DNA of 64,000 nt from positions 62,001 through 126,000 of the forward strand of contig DAOSIS010000002.1 in NCBI GenBank assembly GCA_035366835.1. The letters run 5' to 3'. The notes beneath the pieces were generated by a model. It saw nothing but the letters and a program-made list of their open reading frames with translations, was not told the DNA's origin and did not search any database. Made by a program: the position numbers and the translations under genes. Positions 1-6,489 of the stretch are shown in pieces (position 1 is the first letter of the stretch; the number at the start of each line of letters is the position of its first letter). This stretch comes from UBA6109 sp035366835. GTDB lineage: Bacteria; Desulfobacterota; Syntrophia; Syntrophales; UBA6109.

Positions 1-774
1 CGAGCCGGACACATTCGCTTCCATTTCCAGGAACATGCGCCAGGGAACGGCGAAGGTCATGAGCCCGTCGCCGAGGATTCGCTTCACGTGAAGGCGGGCG
101 GAGATGTCGGTCAGACCGACGACGGCGCGCGGATGCTCGGATTTCGCCTCGCGGTAGGGGTAGATGCCGACGGCCTGGCATCCCGCCGCAAAGGGGATGA
201 TGACGCTTTCGTTGCTGTCGCGCCCGTAATTGGCGAGGACCACTAGGGCCGAGAGGCGATCGGGATCGGCGAAGAAGACCACGACTTCCGGAGGAGGTGA
301 ATCCGGCTCGACCTGCGGCAGAGGGCGGAATACGACGAACGGGGCCGTGATGTCCGTCATGGGGAGGTTGTCGAGGAAGCGGCGAACCTGCCGTGGGGAT
401 TTCAGGTAACGCTCCCCGTGAAGCAACTGGTCGAAGGCCTCCGGACGCATGGCCGGCTTCGCCAGGGACGACACCAGGTCTTCCTTTTCCCAACCCCCGA
501 TTCCGACGGACAGGAATCGGCAGAAGGTTTCTCCGCCGCCGGGAAAGGCCTCGTAGAGGTTCCCGAATCCCATTCCGACGCCGCCGCCGAAACAGCCGAA
601 AGTGTTTCGGTCGACGGCGGCCGTTTTGCCCTTGGCGGCGCCTGCGAGCAGCCACATGATGCATCCCCAGCGGCCCGCCTGGAATTGAGCGGTATCGTCC
701 GGTTTCCTGTCGGACCAGACCAGGGCGACGGGATCGAGGGGCGAATGCAGGGCGGCGGCGATCTTGCTTTCCAT
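1..774 (-). CDS. DUF169 family protein (C-terminus beyond window edge)
   Basis: An open frame of 258 codons runs off the left edge, so the C-terminus is missing. The ATG at 774 is preceded by a good GGAGG ribosome site. The protein has no signal peptide or membrane segment. It shows the pattern I associate with the DUF169 family: a small-residue stretch after the N-terminus (cysteine near residue 39), a Gly-rich CFGGG segment near residue 61, then 'FADPD' and 'IIPFAAGCQ' motifs in the second half. DUF169 proteins are common in strict anaerobes and have no firm biochemical function. The zinc-ribbon gene lies 42 bp upstream on the same strand, so the two are probably cotranscribed. Family call is by recognition; no function assigned. 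Confidence 0.75.
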   Translation of the reverse strand, partial: MESKIAAALHSPLDPVALVWSDRKPDDTAQFQAGRWGCIMWLLAGAAKGKTAAVDRNTFGCFGGGVGMGFGNLYEAFPGGGETFCRFLSVGIGGWEKEDLVSSLAKPAMRPEAFDQLLHGERYLKSPRQVRRFLDNLPMTDITAPFVVFRPLPQVEPDSPPPEVVVFFADPDRLSALVVLANYGRDSNESVIIPFAAGCQAVGIYPYREAKSEHPRAVVGLTDISARLHVKRILGDGLMTFAVPWRMFLEMEANVSGS

Positions 775-816
775 AGACTTCCTCCCTCTCCGAAAAGATT
801 ACGGAATTGAGCCCCG

Positions 817-1149
817 TCAGGTCTTCTTTTTCCCGAAGAGCTCTTCGAGCTTGTCCCGGGCCGCGCCCGGCGTCCCGGGTGCTTTCTCCCCGGCAGGGGC
901 GGCTTCGCGGAAGCGGAAAAAGTCGCAGAAGTTGCTGCGCTGCTTGTCGAGCACCCGCTCGGCCTGGGTTTCGCGGCAGGCGTTGTAGGCGGCGCCGTCA
1001 TGGAAGCGGCAGTTGCGGCAGCAGCGAAGATCGGCACCGCAGGAGGGGCAGGTGTCGGTCCGGGATACGATCCGGGGAACCGTCAGTTCCTTCTTGCACC
1101 GAAAACAGGACGCCAAGCCGACATTCTCCGTGATGTTTTCTTTTTCCAT
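817..1149 (-). CDS. small zinc-ribbon protein of unknown function
   Basis: A 110-aa protein with two CxxC knuckles (C15/C18 and C34/C37), followed by a CCxxC cluster (C43, C44, C47) and further cysteines at 58 and 75. This looks like a rubredoxin-like zinc ribbon with a second Cys-rich segment that could hold another metal. The C-terminus is charged and of low complexity and ends in GKKKT. It probably forms a two-gene transcript with the DUF169 gene downstream. It is recognisable only as a zinc-ribbon protein. Binding of a nucleic acid or protein partner is possible, but nothing in the sequence decides this. Confidence 0.7.
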   Translation of the reverse strand: MEKENITENVGLASCFRCKKELTVPRIVSRTDTCPSCGADLRCCRNCRFHDGAAYNACRETQAERVLDKQRSNFCDFFRFREAAPAGEKAPGTPGAARDKLEELFGKKKT

Positions 1150-1219
1150 TCATCCATACCCTTCGAGGCGGGCGGAGGTCAAGTTCCTTGACAACGTCCC
1201 CATCCGTCCCCATCCGTCC

Positions 1220-1248
1220 TTGCATTGGCTTCTCTCTTGACCTACAAT
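1220..1248 (+). promoter_or_regulatory. sigma70-type promoter for the flavoprotein gene
   Basis: TTGCAT (1220-1225), 17-bp spacer, TACAAT (1243-1248). Transcription would begin near 1255, about 20 bases before the ATG at 1275. The position and spacing suit the flavoprotein and TPR genes that follow. Confidence 0.5.
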
Positions 1249-1274
1249 GCATCGTACGACATCTTGGGAGTGAG

Positions 1275-1862
1275 ATGATGGCCGGAAAAGAAACGTGTGC
1301 CAAACGGGTGCTGGTTGTGCTGGGCAGCCCGCGCCGGAAAGGAAACAGCGCGGTCCTGGCGGAGCGGATCGCGAAGGGCGCCCGCGCCTGCGGGGCGAAG
1401 GTGAAGACGGTCTTCCTGCAGGATCTGAACATCGCGCCCTGCCGCGGCTGCCTTTCCTGCCAGACCTCGGGCGCCAGGGGATGCGTTCTCCGCGACGACA
1501 TGCAGCCCATCTACCGTCGGCTCAGGGAGTCTGACGCGTGGGTCCTGGCAAGTCCGGTCTACTGGTTCACCCTGTCGGCGCAACTCAAGATTTTCATGGA
1601 CCGCTGTTTTCCCCTCCTGGGAGCGGGCGGTCAGGCCTTTCGGGGGAAAAAGATCGCCATCGCGATGTCCTTCGGGGACAAGGATGCGTTCAGCTCGGGC
1701 TGCGTGAACGCCCTGCGCACTTTTCAGGACGCATACGGATATGTGGGGGCCGAAATCGTCGGCATCGTCTACGGGAGCGCCGCGGAGCCTGGTGAACTCT
1801 CGAAGAACGACGGATTGATGAAGGAGGCCGAAGAGATCGGTGCGGCACTTGTCGCGGAATAA
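1275..1862 (+). CDS. iron-sulfur flavoprotein-like NADPH-dependent FMN reductase
   Basis: A 195-aa flavodoxin-fold protein. The FMN phosphate loop GSPRRKGNS lies at residues 17-25, and the 'ASPVYW' segment typical of the NADPH-dependent FMN reductase family follows near residue 93. Between them is a compact cysteine motif CX2CX2CX7C (in 'PCRGCLSC...GC'). That spacing falls in the range described for iron-sulfur flavoprotein (Isf), which binds a 4Fe-4S cluster next to FMN and accepts electrons from ferredoxin. The start is ATG 1275 (or 1278) after GGGAG; upstream codons lack a ribosome site. Probable role: low-potential electron transfer or reductive detoxification. Partner and substrate are unknown. 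The next gene begins 43 bp downstream. Confidence 0.8.
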   Translation: MMAGKETCAKRVLVVLGSPRRKGNSAVLAERIAKGARACGAKVKTVFLQDLNIAPCRGCLSCQTSGARGCVLRDDMQPIYRRLRESDAWVLASPVYWFTLSAQLKIFMDRCFPLLGAGGQAFRGKKIAIAMSFGDKDAFSSGCVNALRTFQDAYGYVGAEIVGIVYGSAAEPGELSKNDGLMKEAEEIGAALVAE

Positions 1863-1905
1863 GCCGCCCGCCCGTTTTTTCCCGGCTTCAGAGACGGAGG
1901 CGACC

Positions 1906-2862
1906 GTGAACGGATCCGATGAGAAACAGGACGAGCGTCCCGCCGATCTGCTGACCCTGATCCGCTCGGCGATGAAGAAAAAACCCGAGGCGTCCTATGA
2001 GCCCATTCATCCCAAAGGCACGGCCATTCGGGCCGTACCCATCCTCCTCGTACTGCTCGTGGTCTTCGGGATCTATCTCCTGTTCGGCGTTCTCGAAAAC
2101 TGGGAACCGCTGAAGGCGGCCGTCGATTTTCTGAAGGGAAACCCGGAGATCCAGTCGTCCATCGGCGAGGTCCGGGAGTGGAGCCTTCGTCCTCCGATCA
2201 GGTACAACAGTTCGGATCGCCACGGAAATGCGGACCTCACCTTCAAGCTCAAGGGGACGAAAGGAGAGGTGAAGGCGTCCGTTTCCCTTGCAAAGAAGTC
2301 CGGCAAGTGGGTCGTCGTGGCCGCGTCCTACTTGGATCCGCAAGGAAAGAGCAAGCCGCTGGCGGTCGCCGCGGAGGAAGCGGAGACCGCCGGGGCAGAG
2401 GGAGGAGTGCAGCCCGCCGGGGGACGTCTTGCCTCCGGAATCCGGTATTTTCAGCAGAACCGCATGGCCGAGGCCGTCGCCGAATTCGGACGCGCCGTCG
2501 AAGAGAATCCGAAGGACGCCCTCGCATATTACTGGCGGGGCAGGAGCTTCGCGCGGCTGAAGCAGTACGAGAAGTCCGGCGAGGACCTGCGGAAGAGCGT
2601 CTCCCTTGACCCCCGGAGCGCCGTCGCATTCAACTGGCTCGGCTGGGTGGAAAGCGAACGCCGGCAGTGGGGCGCGGCGCTGGACGCCTTTTCGAAGTCC
2701 CTGGAACTCAAACCGGGGCAGGGATGGACCCACTATCAACGCGGACGCTGCTACGAAAGGGCGGGCAACAAGGCAAAGGCCATGGAAGAGGCGGATGCCG
2801 CCTGCCGTCTGGGCTACAGGGAAGCATGCCGGATTCGCCAGGCGATGGGGGAAAAGAACTGA
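1906..2862 (+). CDS. membrane-anchored TPR protein
   Basis: A 318-aa protein starting at GTG 1906, five bases after a GGAGG ribosome site; an in-frame GTG at 1840 lacks one. A cytoplasmic head of about 40 residues is followed by one hydrophobic segment (about 41-63). Next comes a small beta-rich extracytoplasmic region (about 75-155) resembling cytochrome-oxidase-assembly Coa1-like domains, then at least three tetratricopeptide repeats from about residue 180 to the end, with typical 'AYYWRGRSFARLKQY' spacing. It is likely an inner-membrane scaffold with its TPRs in the periplasm. Cotranscription with the flavoprotein is likely. No specific partner is evident. Confidence 0.75.
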   Translation: MNGSDEKQDERPADLLTLIRSAMKKKPEASYEPIHPKGTAIRAVPILLVLLVVFGIYLLFGVLENWEPLKAAVDFLKGNPEIQSSIGEVREWSLRPPIRYNSSDRHGNADLTFKLKGTKGEVKASVSLAKKSGKWVVVAASYLDPQGKSKPLAVAAEEAETAGAEGGVQPAGGRLASGIRYFQQNRMAEAVAEFGRAVEENPKDALAYYWRGRSFARLKQYEKSGEDLRKSVSLDPRSAVAFNWLGWVESERRQWGAALDAFSKSLELKPGQGWTHYQRGRCYERAGNKAKAMEEADAACRLGYREACRIRQAMGEKN

Positions 2863-2877
2863 GGATCTGCAGGGGTT

Positions 2878-3741
2878 TCAGGAAGGATATTCCACGGCGA
2901 GGATCCCGGCCGATTTCATGGCGGCGTTGATGGCGGCGTAGAGAAAGGACAGGGCCTGGTCCCGCCGGCAGTTCTTCGTCACTTCGATCCCGACGGAGAT
3001 CTTGTGCTCTTTGGTGAGGGCATAGTAGGTCAGGGACTTCCGCTGCTCCATGTGGCGACTGTTGCGGCTGGACGTGTCGGTATTGTTGACGAGGAAGTGG
3101 AAATTCCGGTCGGCGATCCCCCCGTTGGCATATTCCGCCATGCTCTTCGCGTAGCGCTCCAGTTCGAGCTTGTCCCCGTTCGGCAGATCGTAGGAAGGGG
3201 CGTCGATGACATTGCACTGCCCCCAGCGGCGCGGATTTCTCTTCGGATCGACCCACACGGGCGAATAGAACCCCCTCCCTTGATGCAGGTTGAGAACGTA
3301 ATCGGAAACGCGGATAAGGCTGCGGGTGAGATTGACCACGCGGATGTCCGGGTTCTTGCTGTTCTCCGGAAGCCCGAACAGACGGTTCATGTCGCCGCCC
3401 GCGCCGTTGCGCCTGCCGTTGCGAAGGGCCACGCGGTTGAGGCGGGGCACGACCACCAGTTGGCCCTTCTCGAGCCCGATCCCGGTGTAGGAGTCGGCGG
3501 CGAGGGAACACAGCGGCTCATCGCCATGGATGCCGCTGACGATCAGCATCACCGGACCCGGCTCCCGGCCGGAGATCCTGTAGATCTTGACTTCCTGGGA
3601 GGTGCCGGCAAAGGCGATTTCCAGGGCCGGGGCAGCGGCCGGGACCTGTCCCAGAAGCGGGACGGGCGCCCACAGGGACAGGCAAACGAGCAGGGCAACG
3701 AAATCCTTTGCGGATCGCACGTTATGAATGAAATGTCTCAC
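2878..3741 (-). CDS. M14/M99-type zinc carboxypeptidase, Csd4/Pgp1-like
   Basis: A 287-aa protein starting at GTG 3741, six bases after GGAAGA. An N-terminal hydrophobic stretch (about 13-32, ending near Ala-36) looks like a signal peptide. The zinc site of the M14 clan is visible: H72 and E75 in 'GIHGDEP', H153 in 'NLHQGRGF', and a candidate catalytic glutamate E253 in 'VGIEVTK'. In Helicobacter Csd4 and Campylobacter Pgp1 the first ligand is Gln; here it is the standard His. Those enzymes trim tripeptide stems of peptidoglycan to dipeptides. The gene overlaps the end of the upstream L,D-transpeptidase-fold gene by 20 bp, which supports a joint cell-wall function. It could instead be a succinylglutamate-desuccinylase-like member of the fold. 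Fold call firm, substrate inferred. Confidence 0.75.
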   Translation of the reverse strand: MRHFIHNVRSAKDFVALLVCLSLWAPVPLLGQVPAAAPALEIAFAGTSQEVKIYRISGREPGPVMLIVSGIHGDEPLCSLAADSYTGIGLEKGQLVVVPRLNRVALRNGRRNGAGGDMNRLFGLPENSKNPDIRVVNLTRSLIRVSDYVLNLHQGRGFYSPVWVDPKRNPRRWGQCNVIDAPSYDLPNGDKLELERYAKSMAEYANGGIADRNFHFLVNNTDTSSRNSRHMEQRKSLTYYALTKEHKISVGIEVTKNCRRDQALSFLYAAINAAMKSAGILAVEYPS

Positions 3742-5080
3742 GGGAGATCTTCCATTTCCCGTCTTCACGTTTGAAGTCCAGTCTTTTCTTCCCGGAGGAT
3801 TTGATGCCGGGGGCGCCGTATTTCTGAACGAACAGGGCTTTCGCCGAGCCGTCGCGGATTTCGACGGACAATCCTTCGACACGAACGCGGATCTTCTTGT
3901 AGCGCTTCTGCAAATCGGCCTTGTAGGCGACCCAGGCGTCGAGGTTCATGGCGCGCGAGGCAAAATCCCTCGCATAGCAGGATCGATAGGAGGCGAGGTC
4001 CCCCTTTTCCCAACTCGATCGCCACTGTTCGACGATCCGCCTGATCTCTGACGTTTCCGCCTCCGAAGCCTGCTCTGTCCCGGAAGCGGCGACAGGCGCC
4101 GGAGGAGAAGGCTTACGCTCCGATACCGCGCTTGCCCGGACGGCCGATGCCGCCGGAGGTTCCGCGGAGGCCAATTCGCGGACAGGGCCCCAACGCCCGT
4201 TCTGATCTTCGAGAAACAGCTTGAGATAGCTGCCGCGGAAGCCGCCGTCGGGCTGCACGGCAAGGACTTGATCGAACTGGATCAGGGCGTAGCGGTCCTG
4301 CTTGAAGATCGACACGTCGCGGGCGGAGAGGAGATAGTGGTCGTCCAACCCCTTGATGGTCTTCAGCGCCGACAGGAATTCCCTCTGGTGCTGGCGCTCG
4401 GCGGGCGCGTTGATGGCGTAGAGATATTCCGAGGTGGCGGCATGTCCGGCGGCGAGGGCCTTCTGCCATTCCGCGAGGGCCTTCCGGAGGTCCGCCTTCA
4501 AGGACTGCTGCTGTTCCTCGGGGATCCACCGTACCGTTTCCTGGATGACGATCGGCGTTTTCTGGAGATGGATGAAGCGGACGAGCTTTTCGATGTCGCC
4601 GTTCTGAAGCGCGACGCAGCCGTTGGTCGAGAAGGGTTCGAAGGGTTTGTTCGTTCCGTGGATCCAGATGTTGTAGCCGTTCTTCCCGATTTTCCGGTCG
4701 AGGTAGTTCGGGTAGTCCAGATGGATGGCGAGCGGACCGTAAATGGAGGATGCATTCTTTTCCGTCGTGATCTTCGTGGCAAAGAAGATGCCCTCCGGCG
4801 TCTTGGCATCTCCTTTTTCCATCTTGGAACCGGGATTCTTTCCCGTCGAACACCGGGCCTCGAATACGGTCTGGATCTGCGCCCCCTCTTTCCGGAATAC
4901 GAACAGTCTCTGCTCCTGCTTGTCGATGAGGACCGCATACCCGGAGGAGAGCTGGATGATGGGCGCGGGCACGTTTCCCCCCGGGCGAACGGCGGCGGGT
5001 GCAGGAGGCCCTGCAAGGGCAAGCCCGATGACGATACCTGCAGCACAGAGGATGCGGCGGCCTGGTGGAGAAAGAAACAT
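3722..5080 (-). CDS. L,D-transpeptidase-fold protein with C-terminal NTF2-like domain, Csd6/Pgp2-like
   Basis: A 452-aa exported protein. ATG 5080 follows GGAAAGG, with a signal peptide at about 8-30. The YkuD catalytic domain covers about residues 45-175. It has H141 in 'WIHGTN' and the cysteine C155 in 'STNGCVAL', the conserved pair of L,D-transpeptidases. A helical linker follows (about 185-245), then a C-terminal 110-residue domain (about 340-452) that looks like a SnoaL/NTF2 fold. YkuD plus NTF2-like is the architecture of Helicobacter Csd6 and Campylobacter Pgp2, which act as L,D-carboxypeptidases on tetrapeptide stems. The next gene encodes a Csd4-like protease and overlaps this one. 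The much longer open frame reaching back to 6454 is antisense to the radical SAM gene and is not coding. Confidence 0.85.
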   Translation of the reverse strand: MFLSPPGRRILCAAGIVIGLALAGPPAPAAVRPGGNVPAPIIQLSSGYAVLIDKQEQRLFVFRKEGAQIQTVFEARCSTGKNPGSKMEKGDAKTPEGIFFATKITTEKNASSIYGPLAIHLDYPNYLDRKIGKNGYNIWIHGTNKPFEPFSTNGCVALQNGDIEKLVRFIHLQKTPIVIQETVRWIPEEQQQSLKADLRKALAEWQKALAAGHAATSEYLYAINAPAERQHQREFLSALKTIKGLDDHYLLSARDVSIFKQDRYALIQFDQVLAVQPDGGFRGSYLKLFLEDQNGRWGPVRELASAEPPAASAVRASAVSERKPSPPAPVAASGTEQASEAETSEIRRIVEQWRSSWEKGDLASYRSCYARDFASRAMNLDAWVAYKADLQKRYKKIRVRVEGLSVEIRDGSAKALFVQKYGAPGIKSSGKKRLDFKREDGKWKISRETFHS

Positions 5081-5178
5081 CTTGCCTTTCCGGATGACGG
5101 GCTTTGATTGGGCGATACTCTTACCCCAAGTTCCCCTTCCCATGCAAGGTCGATTTCGTGTGCCGGCGGAACTGGATG

Positions 5179-5206
5179 TTGACAGTCGTCTTGCGGCGTC
5201 TATAAT
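5179..5206 (+). promoter_or_regulatory. consensus sigma70 promoter for the radical SAM gene
   Basis: A perfect TTGACA (5179-5184) and a perfect TATAAT (5201-5206) are separated by 16 bp, about 110 bases before the ATG at 5315. This is the only strong plus-strand promoter between the divergent L,D-transpeptidase and radical SAM genes. Confidence 0.7.
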
Positions 5207-5314
5207 GCGTCTGGAGAAAACGACCTCCTGCAGAGAACCGGCTCGCAATCCACCAGGGGAGAAGGAGAGCCTCTCCCCCGGCCCCGCAAGTTCCTGAAAG
5301 ATTCGAGGGAGTTC

Positions 5315-6223
5315 ATGGCAACGCCGTCTTATCGCGCCGCATATGGGAGCGGTCTCCTTCAAGAACGGGCGGAGAGAGCCCGCTCTCTTCTGCGGCGTTG
5401 CCTTCTGTGTCCGCGGAACTGCGCCGTCGACCGGAGGTCGGGGCCATCCGGATGCTGCCGGACGGGTACGAAGGCGAGAGTGGCCGCCTGCCAGGCCCAC
5501 TTCGGCGAGGAAACGGTTCTGGTGGGACGGCACGGTTCCGGCACGATCTTCATGAGCTGCTGCAATCTTCTGTGTACGTTCTGCCAGAATTACGATATCA
5601 GTCATGGAGGAGAGGGCGGGGAAGTCGATGCGGGGCAACTGGCAGCCATGATGCTTGCCTTGCAGGGGAGGGGCTGCCGCAACATCAATCTCGTGACGCC
5701 GACGCATGTCGTCCCCCAGATTCTCGAGGCCCTGGTCTGCGCTGCGGAAAAGGGCCTCAGGATCCCGCTCGTCTACAACTCCGCCGGCTACGAGAAGGTC
5801 GAGACGTTGCGGCTCCTCGACGGCATCGTCGACATCTACATGCCGGATTTCAAATTCTGGGAAGGGACCTGGGCGGAGCGGTTCTGCCGCGCCCCGGACT
5901 ATCCCGTCCGCGCACGGGAGGCCCTTCGCGAGATGCACCGGCAAGTCGGCGATCTCCAGGTGGACGCGTCGGGGACGGCCTGTCGAGGCCTTCTCGTCAG
6001 GCATCTGGTCATGCCCGGCGGCGTGGCAGGGAGCCGGGAGATCATGGAGTTCCTGGCCCGGGAGATCTCGAAGAACACCTTCGTCAATATCATGGACCAG
6101 TATCGGCCCTGCGGAGAATCCCGGCGGGATGCCCTGATCGGCCGGCCGCTGCATGAAGATGAGTACCGGTCCGCGGTGAGAGCGGCCCGCGAGGCTGGAT
6201 TGACGCGAATCGACGGAGGATAG
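5315..6223 (+). CDS. radical SAM protein, PflA/PflX-like glycyl-radical-activating family
   Basis: A 302-aa protein with the radical SAM cluster motif CX3CX2C at C83, C87 and C90 ('CNLLCTFCQN'). An N-terminal Cys-rich segment (C29, C32, C36, C47, C48) could bind an auxiliary cluster. The later 'VTPTHVVPQ', 'VYNSAGYEKVETL' and 'YMPDFKFW' motifs match the family annotated as pyruvate formate-lyase activating enzyme-related (PflX/COG1313). No glycyl radical enzyme gene lies nearby, so the substrate is unknown. The gene has its own consensus promoter and appears monocistronic; recC starts 266 bp downstream. Confident for the family, not for the target protein. Confidence 0.85.
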   Translation: MATPSYRAAYGSGLLQERAERARSLLRRCLLCPRNCAVDRRSGPSGCCRTGTKARVAACQAHFGEETVLVGRHGSGTIFMSCCNLLCTFCQNYDISHGGEGGEVDAGQLAAMMLALQGRGCRNINLVTPTHVVPQILEALVCAAEKGLRIPLVYNSAGYEKVETLRLLDGIVDIYMPDFKFWEGTWAERFCRAPDYPVRAREALREMHRQVGDLQVDASGTACRGLLVRHLVMPGGVAGSREIMEFLAREISKNTFVNIMDQYRPCGESRRDALIGRPLHEDEYRSAVRAAREAGLTRIDGG

Positions 6224-6307
6224 GGATGACGGAGCGGGGAAAGGGGACAAAAAAAGATCCGCTTGTGCCGTCTGTCCGCGAGTCGGAGTACCGTTTTTCA
6301 AGACATT

Positions 6308-6343
6308 GGTCTTCGAACGGGCGGCCAAGCCGCCAACAAGACC
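6308..6343 (+). terminator. imperfect hairpin after the radical SAM gene, possible terminator
   Basis: GGTCTT (6308-6313) pairs with AAGACC (6338-6343), and GGCGGC (6320-6325) pairs with GCCGCC (6329-6334) around a CAA loop, with an internal bulge between the two helices. There is no following T-run, so termination would be weak or need a factor. It lies 85 bp after the radical SAM stop codon. Confidence 0.35.
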
Positions 6344-6410
6344 CTGTCGTGCTTCAAGTGTTCGATTCCGACAACACGATCCGCTGACGAGCACAGCAGA
6401 CCTTAATTTT

Positions 6411-6439
6411 CCTATATGAACTTTTTCTTTCGTTGTCAA
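6411..6439 (-). promoter_or_regulatory. minus-strand promoter-like sequence antisense to the radical SAM gene
   Basis: Read on the minus strand: TTGACA (6439-6434), 17 bp, TATAGG (6416-6411). It points left, away from recC and into the antisense strand of the radical SAM gene, towards the L,D-transpeptidase gene that starts at 5080. No gene begins directly downstream of it. Confidence 0.35.
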
Positions 6440-6489
6440 CATCTCCTGAGGCACCGGACCGACCGGGCCGTCGCCGGCCGAGGTGAACC

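Noticed and set aside
5081..6454. A long N-terminal extension of the L,D-transpeptidase frame
   Set aside because: It is antisense to the radical SAM gene. A signal peptide and a ribosome site mark the true start at 5080.
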